A stretch of DNA of 64,000 nucleotides, from positions 1,984,001-2,048,000 of the forward strand of contig BSYQ01000004.1 in assembly GCA_030272585.1 (NCBI GenBank), given 5' to 3'. Made by a program: the position numbers and the translations under genes. How positions within the stretch are numbered: position 1 is the first letter of the stretch; each line of letters begins with the position of its first letter. Below the pieces are notes generated by a model. That model was not told where the DNA came from. It searched no databases and was given only the letters and a program-made list of their open reading frames with translations. Source of the DNA: Bryopsis sp. KO-2023. Its lineage: Eukaryota; Chlorophyta; Ulvophyceae; Bryopsidales; Bryopsidaceae. Of this stretch, positions 12,490-22,143 are shown in pieces.

Positions 12490-15372
12490 CTAGTCCTCGG
12501 GATTCGATTTCACTCGACGCTGGAAGAGGTCAAAAACTGCGGACTCGTAGAAACTGCTAGGGGCCGATGGCGGCACAACCTGCAATGCTTTTGATAGATG
12601 CCGGCTAGCCACCACACTGCCATTCAGATCCTCATCTAGAACAACCAATCCAGCCTCTTGACACACTGCTGCTATGTCAGCCCCTGTGTACCCATCCATG
12701 TTCCCAGCTAAACCTTCCAAATCTAAACCAATTTCAGTCGGCATCTTTCTCAAACAAACTCGAAGGATTGCTTCTCGCCCCTTCACATCAGGTGGGGGGA
12801 CATAAACAAGTCGATCGAATCGCCCAGGTCGTAACAGAGCTGAATCCAGAGCATCTGGCTTGTTTGTTGCAGCAATCACAATGACATGGCCTCTGTCTTT
12901 CACCCCATCTAACTCTGTCAACAGCTGGGTTACCATCCTTTGCCCAACACCTGTCCCGCCATCTAAACCCCCTTCACGATTCCCAGCCAATCCATCGATT
13001 TCGTCGAAGAAAATGATACAGGGGGCAAGCAGCCTTGCTCGTGAAAACAAAAGCAACAGAGCTTTCTCTGATTCCCCCACGAAGGTGCTGAGAAGCTCTG
13101 AGCCTTTCACCGACAAGAAATTCATCCCTGTTTCGGTGGCAACTGCCTTGGCTAAGAGCGTTTTGCTACAACCAGGGGGTCCATACAATAGCACCCCCTT
13201 GGGCGGTTTCGCACCCACACGAATGAGGCTGGAAGCATGCTTGATGGGCCACTCCACAGCCTCTTTCAACTGTTGTTTGACATCCGCTAAACCCCCAACA
13301 TCGTCCCATCTGACGTTTGGAACCTCAACAGCGATTTCCCGCATGGCACTGGGCCGGATGACCGTCTGTGCCCTTTTGAGATCGTTTTCTGAAACGACAA
13401 CAGGAGTGTTTTTGGCATCTGAGCTGACGATTCGACGTAGGGCATTCATGCCCGCTTCCCGACAGAGAGCAGCCAGATCCGCCGTCACGAACCCATGAGC
13501 GTTCCTTGCTGTTTCTTTGATGCACACTTCGCTCAGACCATGATTTATTTTGGAGAGCCGAGCATGCAATATGTCGAGTCGAGCTTGAGGGGAAGGCACC
13601 CCGACCTCAATCTCCCTGTCAAATCGACCCGGCCGTCTCAGGGCAGCATCGATTGCATCCAGGCGATTCGTGGCTGCGATCACGATCACGCTCTTGGAAA
13701 GTCCATCAGAAACCTTCATACCATCCATCAATGTGAGGAGTGTTGTCACCAGCCGATTGGACATGCCAGCCCCGCTCGATGAAGCTAACCCACCTAAAGG
13801 ACGGTTGCAAAACTAAGAATGACACTTTGCCTTGTCCATCCATTCCAAGAATATCCACCAGAGTGATTCACCCACTCTCGGTCGAAATTCGGACAGTCAA
13901 ATTCTCAACGCAGATGCACATGTCTTTTCCTAACCTGCCCCAGAACCTCGTGCTGGCATCAGAGCATCCACTTCATCAATGAAAACTATCGATGGCCCAA
14001 ATGCTTCGGCAGCAGAAAATACACCCGACAAAGCAGCCTCGCTCCCCCCCAAGAACTCTGACATTATATCTGGACCGTTGATGACAAACATCCTGGCCCC
14101 ACACCTCCTAGCTGCTTCACACGCCAGCACCGTCTTTCCGGTGCCCGGCGGCCCATGAAAAATCACCCCTTTCGGCGGTTTGAGCCCATATTTGCAAAAC
14201 GTCTCAGGGCTCTTCAATGGCAGGACAATCAGCGACTGGAGAGGTTTATCATACTCCGACAAACCACCCAGAGGTTCTGATTCAACTTTTCGAATGCTGG
14301 CAACCCCAGCAGCTGCTGCCCTGACTGCAGCCTCACTGGCAGCTTCCTGAGAGCTCCCTTGCGACTTCCTCTGGACTGCCTCCCTGATGCTTCTCAAATA
14401 GCTGTCCCCAGAGGAAACAGATCCATTTCCATCATGTTCTCCCTTGACCTCGCCACTATTTTTCATTTCTAGATGAATCTTCGTAACATCCCCCCTCACC
14501 CGAACGCCCTGTGACTCGTCCAAACTCTCTCCTGTAAAGTTTCCGACCCGAAAAACAACAGAACACCCAAGCACTGTGATAGGCACCAAACTTCCCCCCA
14601 TCAACGTCCTCCCACTTAACTGCCTCACAGCAAATTCTGACAAGAGTTCTATTTGCTTGCTTCCGGAGTTGGAGAGCGCCTGTGTCAGCCACTCAACTTG
14701 CCTCGCCTGAAGACCTTGTCCCTTTTCTTCCGAGGCATTGGAAGCCACCCCCTTCCGACCCTCACAAACTACCACCGGTTCCCCTTTTCCATCAGTGCCT
14801 CCTCCTTGCATGACTAACCCAAGAGAAATGGTTTCAGCTATTGGGACATTCGTGCTGTCAGTTTTGTAGACTAAAATCGATGACCCCGAAGGAGGTGAAC
14901 CGAAATTTCCAAGCAAAGCCCCAGAAAGCTGGGCAGTTCCTTTCTCCAGTTTCACACCTGGCCACGCTTCTGCCAGAAGCATGTACTCCTCCACCATTCC
15001 CTCACCATTAGAATTATCCAGTTGATCGCTCAACAGATCGGAAATTTTCAGAGGTCGGCACCCACTCATATCAGATGAATTCAACCCAGGTGCAAATGCC
15101 GATGCTGGGTTTTTGCTGGCCATTTTTAAGGGGGCATTGGATAAAGACAGCCCCACCATGCTGCCCGTTTGCAGTCGAGCTTCGTGCATGGTTTCTGGTG
15201 ATAGTAAAATCCTGGAGGAGTCAGCAGGACTGCCATCCACAAGAACCAGCGATATGACGGGCTGCCCCAAGGCGTCCAGCACTTTCTGTGGCACCGCTAC
15301 GGAAGTTCCAGACTGTGATTCGCAGCGGTTGGGAGTTGCATCACCGGTTCTTTTCTTTTTTTTCTTGGCCAT
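12490..15372 (-). CDS. AFG2: AFG2/CIP111/SPATA5-type double AAA+ ATPase
   Basis: Two exons: 13935-15372 and 12490-13784 (an acceptor nine bases upstream, giving 13793, is also in phase); about 910 residues. An N-terminal domain of about 370 residues begins with a lysine-rich stretch. D1 has Walker A GPPGTGKT at about 407-414, Walker B IVFIDE at about 462-467 and the arginine-finger segment RRPGRFDRE at about 529-537. D2 has GPPGCSKT at about 681-688 and IIFFDE at about 736-741, then RPGRFDRLVYVPPPD. The Cys-Ser in the D2 P-loop is typical of the AFG2 (Drg1)/SPATA5/CIP111 branch and separates it from CDC48/p97. Known family role: hexameric ATPase that strips Rlp24 from pre-60S ribosomes (yeast AFG2), or a calmodulin-binding relative in plants (CIP111). 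Its neighbour SURF6 is also a ribosome-biogenesis factor, which may be coincidence. Confidence 0.92.
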
Positions 15373-15447
15373 CTTTTTGAAGCCAACGCTGAACTCCTAT
15401 CGCCCCCTCCTCAGTGGAACAAAAGGAAAATATCTCGAGAATGTCCT

Positions 15448-15636
15448 TTACGATTTAGTGCCACCGAAGGCACAGTGCACAGAAGTCGATCCTGGTGGTA
15501 GCCTCGCGCAGCACTCTCTTAGAGTTTGGATGACGTGCTGGCAATTCTTTTCGTCGTATCCGTTTTGCTTCAAACAAGTTTGTAAACGGCAGGCGCTGTT
15601 CTTGCAGGCACCCGTTTTGAAAGAGAGCTCGGGCAT
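15448..15636 (-). CDS. CMC4: CMC4-like twin Cys-motif mitochondrial protein
   Basis: Sixty-two residues; human CMC4 (p8-MTCP1) is 68. The cysteine layout matches that family: Cys at 11, 16, 21, 32, 42, 43 and 55, with the segment ACRLQTCLKQNGYDEKNCQ followed by VIQTLRECC and an LPPGS stretch. The family consists of small soluble proteins of the mitochondrial intermembrane space, imported by the MIA40 disulfide relay and folded as a disulfide-linked helical hairpin. I chose the ATG at 15636 because it gives the family length; the frame is open further upstream to 15753 but with no resemblance. It lies 75 bases upstream of the AAA ATPase start on the same strand, and 180 bases head-to-head from SURF6. 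Confidence 0.85.
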   Translation of the reverse strand: MPELSFKTGACKNSACRLQTCLKQNGYDEKNCQHVIQTLRECCARLPPGSTSVHCAFGGTKS

Positions 15637-15816
15637 CAGGGTATTTTGCCACTTTTTTCCCTTTGGGTGTCTTATTAAACACGAGAAGACAGAAACCGGG
15701 TCGGACCACGGAGCACCGTCCGACCTGTCGTAGGAGGTACGACAACTTAACAAGCAGGGCCGTAAAAGGAAATATTTTTCGGCAGGCGACGTTTGCAGTT
15801 GGAGAAGTGTCTGGAA
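15637..15816. promoter_or_regulatory. shared head-to-head promoter region, CMC4 / SURF6
   Basis: Only 180 bases separate the divergent start codons, so both promoters must lie here or overlap the 5' ends. I see no clear TATA box. Inferred bidirectional promoter. Confidence 0.5.
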
Positions 15817-16803
15817 ATGGGGCTGGCTGACGAAAATCTTTTGGAGATATCGCGATGGCTAGAAGGGAAGTTAAGCTTGTTGAATCCCAAGTACCTGGCC
15901 CCTCCAGACACCGAGGCGATGGAGCTGCCTTACATGAAGAAAGCTGAGAGGGCCAAGGTTAAACTTGAGAGGAAAAAGAGGCTAGACGAGGCTCGGCGCA
16001 GGTTATTGGATCCCAAACTGAGCGAGAATATCGGGGAATCCTCAGGGCTCGAAGAAGTAGCGACGGAAGACTCTGATCAAGAAACGGAGGAGGCCGCTGA
16101 GGCAGCCCCGACCTTTGAAGGACTGGGCAAGGGGCTGTTTAATGATTCCCTGTCGAACCAGGAGTTGAAAGCAATGCTACAAGAAAAGCTTGCGGCGATG
16201 AAGGGCGCTCGTGGAGGAGAGTCGTCAGGAAAAAACAGATCCAAAGACAAAAAGAGGAAGAAATCCGAAGGGGGGGACAAAGGATCCAAGTCTGGCTACA
16301 AAAGTGGTAACAAGAACAAGAAGAGGAAAGGGGATTCTGATGGAGCTGGCAATGCAGAGGCCGAGGGTGATGCCAAGGTGAGGTTGCAGTTTGGGTCTTT
16401 GGAGGTGGCTGACTCAGAGCTGGGGGAAACGAAGAAGGGTCCCCGCAAAAAGAAGCTCACCAAACGAGATTTACTGGAAGAGGCTGAAGCCAAGGTGGAG
16501 TCTAAAAAGAAATTCAAAAAGACGGGGGCTGGGGGGGACGAAGTCATGAGCGATGCCTGGGAAGCTGCGCTGGGGAGAGCCAAGGGGGATAGGGTTTTGG
16601 ATAACCCCAAGCTCCTGAGAAAAGCCATCAAGAAGGAGCATAAAGACAAAATCCGGAGCGCGAAAAAATGGAAGGAAAGGAACAAGGAGGTGGAAGTGAA
16701 AATGAAGAGGAAGCAAGACAGGGCCAAAGCGAATCTGAAGGCCAGGACAGACAAGAAAATGGAAAGAAGAAAGATGAAACGACTGAAAAGAGCGATGAGC
16801 TAG
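15817..16803 (+). CDS. SURF6: SURF6/Rrp14-like nucleolar protein
   Basis: Intronless, 328 residues from the ATG at 15817 (the frame is open a little further upstream but without an ATG). The protein is strongly basic with KKRKK-type runs. The C-terminal SURF6 domain spans about residues 245-320: a DEVMSDAWEAALGRAKG segment, then LLRKAIKKEHKDKIRSAKKW and dense K/R to the end. In the family this domain binds nucleic acid, and the protein acts in the nucleolus in pre-rRNA processing and 60S/40S assembly (yeast Rrp14). The N-terminal third (LEISRWLEGKLSLLNPKYL) is conserved in style with plant and algal SURF6. Confidence 0.85.
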   Translation: MGLADENLLEISRWLEGKLSLLNPKYLAPPDTEAMELPYMKKAERAKVKLERKKRLDEARRRLLDPKLSENIGESSGLEEVATEDSDQETEEAAEAAPTFEGLGKGLFNDSLSNQELKAMLQEKLAAMKGARGGESSGKNRSKDKKRKKSEGGDKGSKSGYKSGNKNKKRKGDSDGAGNAEAEGDAKVRLQFGSLEVADSELGETKKGPRKKKLTKRDLLEEAEAKVESKKKFKKTGAGGDEVMSDAWEAALGRAKGDRVLDNPKLLRKAIKKEHKDKIRSAKKWKERNKEVEVKMKRKQDRAKANLKARTDKKMERRKMKRLKRAMS

Positions 16804-18161
16804 TGTGCTTCCCTCTCTCGAGTGGTTTTTTCTTAATTCAACAATCGCCATTTTTCCGATAGTCATAGTGCAGCAGCGGGTGGATGTTTGAAGTGATCCG
16901 CTGCAATTTCTTTCTTCTTGCATTGTTCAAGGGATCAGATTTTCTACACGATAGCATGCTGGCCTTTTGGACCCTGTGAATCTCCTAAAATCCCTTTGTT
17001 AAATTTCCTAGCATTGTTTCCAATTGGTTCCGTTTTGTTTTACATTCTTTCTGCTCTACCTGCTGATGATATCCTTCAATAGTGAAACAGTTCGCTGACC
17101 TTGGTGGATAACACATAAAAAGGGTGGAAATCAGATTGTCCTCCCAATGCCTTTTGGGGTGGGTATGGCAGTCCGTTCCCCTGGAGGATGTATCACTGTT
17201 CTCTGGGTTTTTAGCACTGCCCAAATCAAGCTGACTATGTTGCTATGAACTTAAGACAGATTGATGTCTACAGAGGAAGCTTCCTAAGCCACCTCATTCA
17301 CATTGTCGAACATATCGTTACACCGTTACCAACGAAAATATTTGAACATGCAGCGCATCCAATCTTTTCGCTGTGAAAATTGGACAATGTATGTGTTTTT
17401 CCAGCTACCCTTGCCTTTGCAATGTAAGTGGAGTCCCCCATCCTTTCCCTGCCAAGTTTCCATGGCCTCATACATTATACCACAAAACTCAAGCTCTGTT
17501 CAAATTTTTGGACCTCGCTGTTGCTCCCAACAGTTCTGGATTTTCTTCAAACACCTTAAAGGGCAGCGAAGTTCAATTTTTGGTTTGGTTTGGTTGAAAG
17601 TTCCATCATTCCTCGCCCACCTGATGAAAAGATTTTCATCCACTGAAGAGATTCTTTTCAACAATTGTTGGAACTTTGAGATTGGGCGATGGTAAAACTT
17701 TGAGTATGAAAAGAGGATACAATTCTTAAGAGGAATCGTATCCTGGCATATCCCTTGCGACCTTTTCCTGAGACTTGACACTATTGACATCAGAGAGCCC
17801 GACTGATTCAATGTTCGTTTGTTTGTCAGGAATGAAATCTGCTGTGGTACACACTCAGGTGATACAAAAATTTCTCAAGATTCGAAATGAGACCCAGGAG
17901 CATACATTTTGCACCACAAGTCCATCTCCAGAGAATCCCTCGAGTCATGTCTCTGCAAATCTACCGAATCATCATTCAACATGACGTCGAAACATATTTC
18001 TTTTGAAAGAAGTGCCTGATTAATCGCAACATCACGCTGGCACTGAAACTACAAATTCATATATATGATACAGAAAAAGATAGGATCGCCCAGATCCTTG
18101 GCGTTTTTTTCCCCCTTGCTGAACGCTCCCTACAACTGAACCTTCGAGCCCCGATCCGGAA
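16804..18161. other. intergenic, no gene seen
   Basis: This is the 3' flank of SURF6 and the 3' flank of the minus-strand secreted protein gene. AT-rich, with frames under 130 codons that lack codon-like composition or any recognisable motif. Confidence 0.5.
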
Positions 18162-18830
18162 TCACCCAGTGCCGACGACGATAGAACTGGACGAGGCGAC
18201 TGATTTACCCTTGGAGATCTCGACATTGGTTTCTGTGTGGGCGACTGACCCAGGGCCTCCATCTGCTGTCGATCGCGAATTTCCGCTGCCCCCCACACCG
18301 TTCGAACCTTCGGAAGTGGAAGTTGCTGAAACAGAGTCCGGGGAGGCGAAAGACGTCGTTTTGCCGATGCAGGTATCGTCGTTCGTATCGCCACCTTCGG
18401 CAAAACAATCCGCCGCCCCCGTAGCTTCTGGCGGGGAATTGCTCACGCACCTGGGCTCGCAGGAAATTTTGAAACATACATCACACCCTTCGATATGACA
18501 ACTGCCTGCAGCAACCACCCATCCCGACGTTCAGATTGGTAAAAGATCCTGTTTGCAGTGACAAAACGTGGAGGCTTTTGTATGTACGAAGAGAGCAACC
18601 ATTACCCCAGCAGTCCGAGCCCAGTCCCCGCAGCCGCCGCGAATATCTCAACGCATGGCCTGTGAATCGCCGAAAGCCAAGTCACTCAGAAAATCGATGC
18701 CAGTGAACCGCGACAATAAGCAACGAGGATATCCCCACAGAACAATTGGTTTACCGTCTCGTTCGGCGGCGGCAACACTCAAAACCCCAACAAGGGCCAT
18801 AAAGCAGCAATATGATTTAGCAAACGCCAT
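18162..18830 (-). CDS. small secreted Cys-containing protein, unknown
   Basis: Two exons: 18755-18830 and 18162-18505, joined at phase 1 by a 249-base intron (donor GTAAAC, acceptor ttgctgcag); 139 residues. The first exon is a textbook signal peptide: MAFAKSYCCF, a hydrophobic run MALVGVLSVAAA, likely cleavage before ERD. The mature part opens with six cysteines in about 40 residues (SCHIEGCDVCFKISCEPRC, then two more) followed by a Ser/Gly/Thr-rich tail. No family recognised. The model rests on the signal peptide, phase agreement and cysteine spacing; the 3' end could be longer if another intron is present. Confidence 0.5.
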
Positions 18831-19431
18831 CAGAAAAACACCAAAATGTCCGAATAGGAACTGACCAAAGAAACCAAACCTGTTGGTTTTATGTTTCGTA
18901 GCAAATTTTTTTCTATCTGTTTTTTCAATCGACACGATTGTTGTGGCAAGTTTGTGCAGCTCCGTGGCCAAAGAGGTATTTCAAGCTTTTCGGTATTCTG
19001 TGCTGTGATGTGATTGTGGTGAGGCATGATAGGACTGTCTAAGCCACCATCACTCTTCCAGGGAGCTGGATTCTCTGCAGTCCCAAAATGTACAAATAAC
19101 ACCCTTCAAGAATCCACGAGCACGCCCTTCACACCATGCATACACACTTGTGCAAATGTACTCGGTAAGACTCAACGCGTCGGGTCCGTGAAACGGCGTT
19201 GTGCACTTTTTCCTTGCAATGGTTTTGATTTTTTCCATCGCCTTAATAGTTGCTGAGCATCCACTCTTGTTGGTTCAACGCCCCACATCGCCGCCCTTTT
19301 TTTATAGGTTGTGGGAGAGGTTTTTCTTTTAGGGGAATTGGGGAAGGGGGGTGAAAATTAGATGATACGCTGCATAAGAAAAAAACGCAAAGGATTCAAG
19401 TTCAGAATTTTCTTCCTTTTTGTTAAAAAAG
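18831..19431. other. intergenic, nothing recognised
   Basis: Upstream flank of the secreted protein gene. No coding-like frame, repeat or RNA gene recognised. Confidence 0.4.
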
Positions 19432-19690
19432 ATCAGCACCAGCTGGGGCTGGGGCTGGCCCCAATCAGAACTTCAACGGCCTTGTCGTTCCCATAACTGG
19501 CATTATAACTGGTATTATTATTCCATTGGTATCTTGGAAATCTATATTGGCTCCATTGTCCAAAAGCAGCTGAACTAGCTCTTGTCCTCCAAGATGAGCA
19601 CCCGCCGACAATGGGCTGAACCCTTCACTGTTCTTGGCATTCCCATTCGCACCTGCTGACGGTCCCCAACAACAACTCATTGATCAAACC
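19432..19690 (-). pseudogene. decayed ankyrin exon related to the protease-ankyrin genes
   Basis: Read on the minus strand, it starts like the intron end and last exon of the tandem protease-ankyrin genes (58433-58810 and 63599-63976): ATGAGTTGTTGTTGGGG, the acceptor CAGCAG, then [22 protein letters not shown]. It then loses part of the next ankyrin repeat and picks the similarity up again at GGGAACGACAAGGCCGTTG before a GGGGCT-rich tail. Only this exon is represented, and the frame is not kept to the homologous end. It is either a remnant of a third, older gene copy or a transposed fragment; it lies in the opposite orientation, about 39 kb from the intact copies. Confidence 0.7.
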
Positions 19691-19849
19691 TTTTGTGACC
19701 TACTTCCACTTCGCGATTCAAATGGGTTTTACGATAAGCAGAAGGTCAAATTGGACACTGTAGCAATCGAGAGGTGAAGCCGAGCACCAACACAACCCCA
19801 GAAACGGCTGTAATGGAAGTGTATCTGTCGACCCTTGACAACATCGTCG

Positions 19850-20110
19850 GAATGTTTGCACGCTTCCAACGTCGCTTCCATCGTGGTTCCATCTTCCGCT
19901 TCCATGGAAATGAGTGTGGCACCGATCGCTTCCGCGGAAGCGATCGTGGAAGCGTGCGATTGTAACGCCCACAGCTCGCTTCCAAGACTGCTTCCATGGA
20001 AGCGGTCGCTACCACACTCACTTCCACGGAAGCGGACGATGGAACCACAATGGAAGCGAGAATGGAAGCGATCGTTTCCAGTGGAAGCGATGGATTCCAG
20101 TTTCGCTTCC
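19850..20110. repeat. foldback array of CGCTTCC/GGAAGCG palindromes
   Basis: Multiple 14-16 base palindromes of the form CGCTTCC-NN-GGAAGCG. The arms 19872-19933 and 19998-20059 are inverted copies of each other over 62 bases with few mismatches, so the strand can fold into a long hairpin. The same heptamer recurs at 24354-24525 and in the ends of the 29.6-kb element. Open frames across it are by-products of the repeat. Confidence 0.75.
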
Positions 20111-20719
20111 ATTGGAAGCGAGCCGGAACTGGGCGTGCTGGGGGAAAATTGCAAGAATTTTCTTGCGTCTAATTGATGTTATTAATGAGCACTGGGAGTC
20201 GAACCCGAAAAAGCCCAGGGTCGCCGCCAAAGAGCGTCCCTTGCACACTCTTTTAGGACTAGTCCCAAACTGACCCACACTATCAAGCATTCATGAATAG
20301 GCAGTTCTCCTGTGTTTGTGGGAAAACCTTTGCTAAAAAATCTGGCCTCCGGTGATGCTTGGGTAGCCTCTCAGGAATTGGAAGGAAGGGGAGAAGATTG
20401 CGTGATAGCCTCCTTATAGGTCCTATAGCCCTTCACGAAACAAAAAAGGAATCTCTCATGCACATACCCCAGCTTTAATGAAACTGCGAATTCTCTTTAA
20501 GATATTTTCCAGGAAACTGTTAGTGTGCAGCAAACACAGAATTTCTGTGGACCACTTCTGGAAGTGCAGTCACATTCATGGTGCACATGTATGTTCCAAC
20601 ATGTATATCCAAGTCCTTTTTTTTGTTATTAGAAGATGGAAAAGAAAAAAGAAGCAAAAAGTCCAACGCAGAATTCGGAAGAGTTTCTGAGAGCATTCAA
20701 ACAAACCACCCCCAGAAAA
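20111..20719. other. intergenic, nothing recognised
   Basis: AT-rich stretches and short frames only; no coding or RNA signal that I can support. Confidence 0.4.
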
Positions 20720-21176
20720 AAGAAAAAAACTTATTAAACATAATAGAAATAAAATATTCAGAGCTCACCACCTGTTCTTCTATTTTTATTATTCCCTACT
20801 GCCCAAAATATATTCTTCCCCCGTGTTTCTGCCGATTTGTTTCGAACCCCCTTTTTTTTTCTCACCTGTTTTTCCTGAAACCTTTTTTTCGCTTCGGGCG
20901 TTTTTTTCCTTCGCGATAATTGGAGAGGAAGGGGAGGGGATCCTTCGTTTTCGGGGGAAAAAAGAAAAAGAAAAACTTAATGAACATAATACAAATAAAA
21001 TATTCAGAGCTCACCACCTGTTCTTCTATTTTTATTATTCCCTACTACCCAAAATAGATTCTTCCCCCGTGTTTCTGCCGATTTGTTTCGAGCCCCCTTT
21101 TTTTTTCTCACCTGTTTTTCCTGAAACCTTTTTTTCGCTTCGGGCGTTTTTTTCCTTCGCAATAATTGGAGAGGAA
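20720..21176. repeat. 246-base tandem duplication
   Basis: The segment containing tattcagagctcaccacctg and a poly-pyrimidine stretch recurs at an offset of 246 bases (for example 20755 and 21001) with few differences. The second unit abuts the coding-like segment at 21180-21537 and could supply its splice acceptor or promoter. Confidence 0.85.
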
Positions 21177-21179
21177 AGT

Positions 21180-21537
21180 GCGTGCAGCACCCATGTTTTA
21201 TGGTCGACCCAGGTTCGATAACGTGATTATTCGGGGTGAAGATGAAGTCCACTGGTATGCTCAATTAAGGCTACTATTCACGATACACGTAGAAGGAGAA
21301 AAAAAAGAAATGGCTTTCGTTCGCTGGTATGACTGTGTTGCACGAGACAAACTGGAAAAAATGAGAGGATGGTACGGGACACTAGAATCCCATGGAGCAA
21401 TTCCACTGTCATGGTCAGGTGGAAAGGTTCACTATCACTACGATGTCATTGACATTCACTCGATTAAAAAAAAATGCTATATTCTGCCGTCTTTCAATGT
21501 TTCAGACCTTTTTTATGTAAGTCCTTTCAAATGGTGA
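21180..21537 (+). CDS. C-terminal exon of an unidentified, possibly transposon-derived protein
   Basis: The frame is open from before 21180 to a stop at 21535-21537, with no good ATG. It reads like a compact beta-rich domain: MFYGRPRFDNVIIRG, YAQLRLLFTI, FVRWYD, HYDVIDIHSI, CYILPSFN, DLFYVSPFKW at the extreme end. This pattern (W-Y-D, Y-D-V-I, Y-I-V/L-P, F-Y-V-S) resembles a domain I associate with the C-termini of algal and fungal transposon proteins, but I cannot name it with confidence. No upstream partner exon was found; it may be a fragment. Confidence 0.4.
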
Positions 21538-22143
21538 TTTTTATTTTTATGAAACTTTTCTCTATTCAATTCTGATTCATCAATTCTTTCAAACAATTAA
21601 CTACAATACTGAAATATTGTGAGCTCACTATCAGATTTGAGTACACCCACCGCAAGGCCAGAGATGGTGATGCCATTTGTGGAGCTTTCTGGAATTTAGA
21701 CTCCGACCGTTTCAGCTCTTCCTGTCCACATTGTAGTATTGCAATCTGCATTGCATATGTACCATCCAGTTCAGATTGTTGCCCAGCAATATCCAGCGCC
21801 CAAGACCAATGGATTATTGAAACTGTCAACCTCACTCTGAGTTCAAGGCCTTGGCTGAGATTGCTTTCATTAAACCATCCCCCTGAAAATATAAGCAGGA
21901 CTTCAACTGGACAACACACAATTTTCTCATCCTTGCTCCTGTGGTTTACCTTCCTTCCAGATATCGTGACACTGATTTCCCCAAGCGAAGCCGGATCAAT
22001 CCAGGCATCGCAATCATGTCTTCCACGCCCTTTCTCTCCAGCTCTGTTTTTAATCCATATCATTTATTTATTTTTCACCGGCAAGAGGTTCTTTAAGAAA
22101 TTTTATTCTCATTCCAACCCAGAGCTACTTGTTCAGGTATAGG

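Noticed and set aside
17303-17811. Overlapping plus and minus frames of 100-130 codons
   Set aside because: Low-information sequence in an AT-rich spacer with no recognisable domain on either strand.
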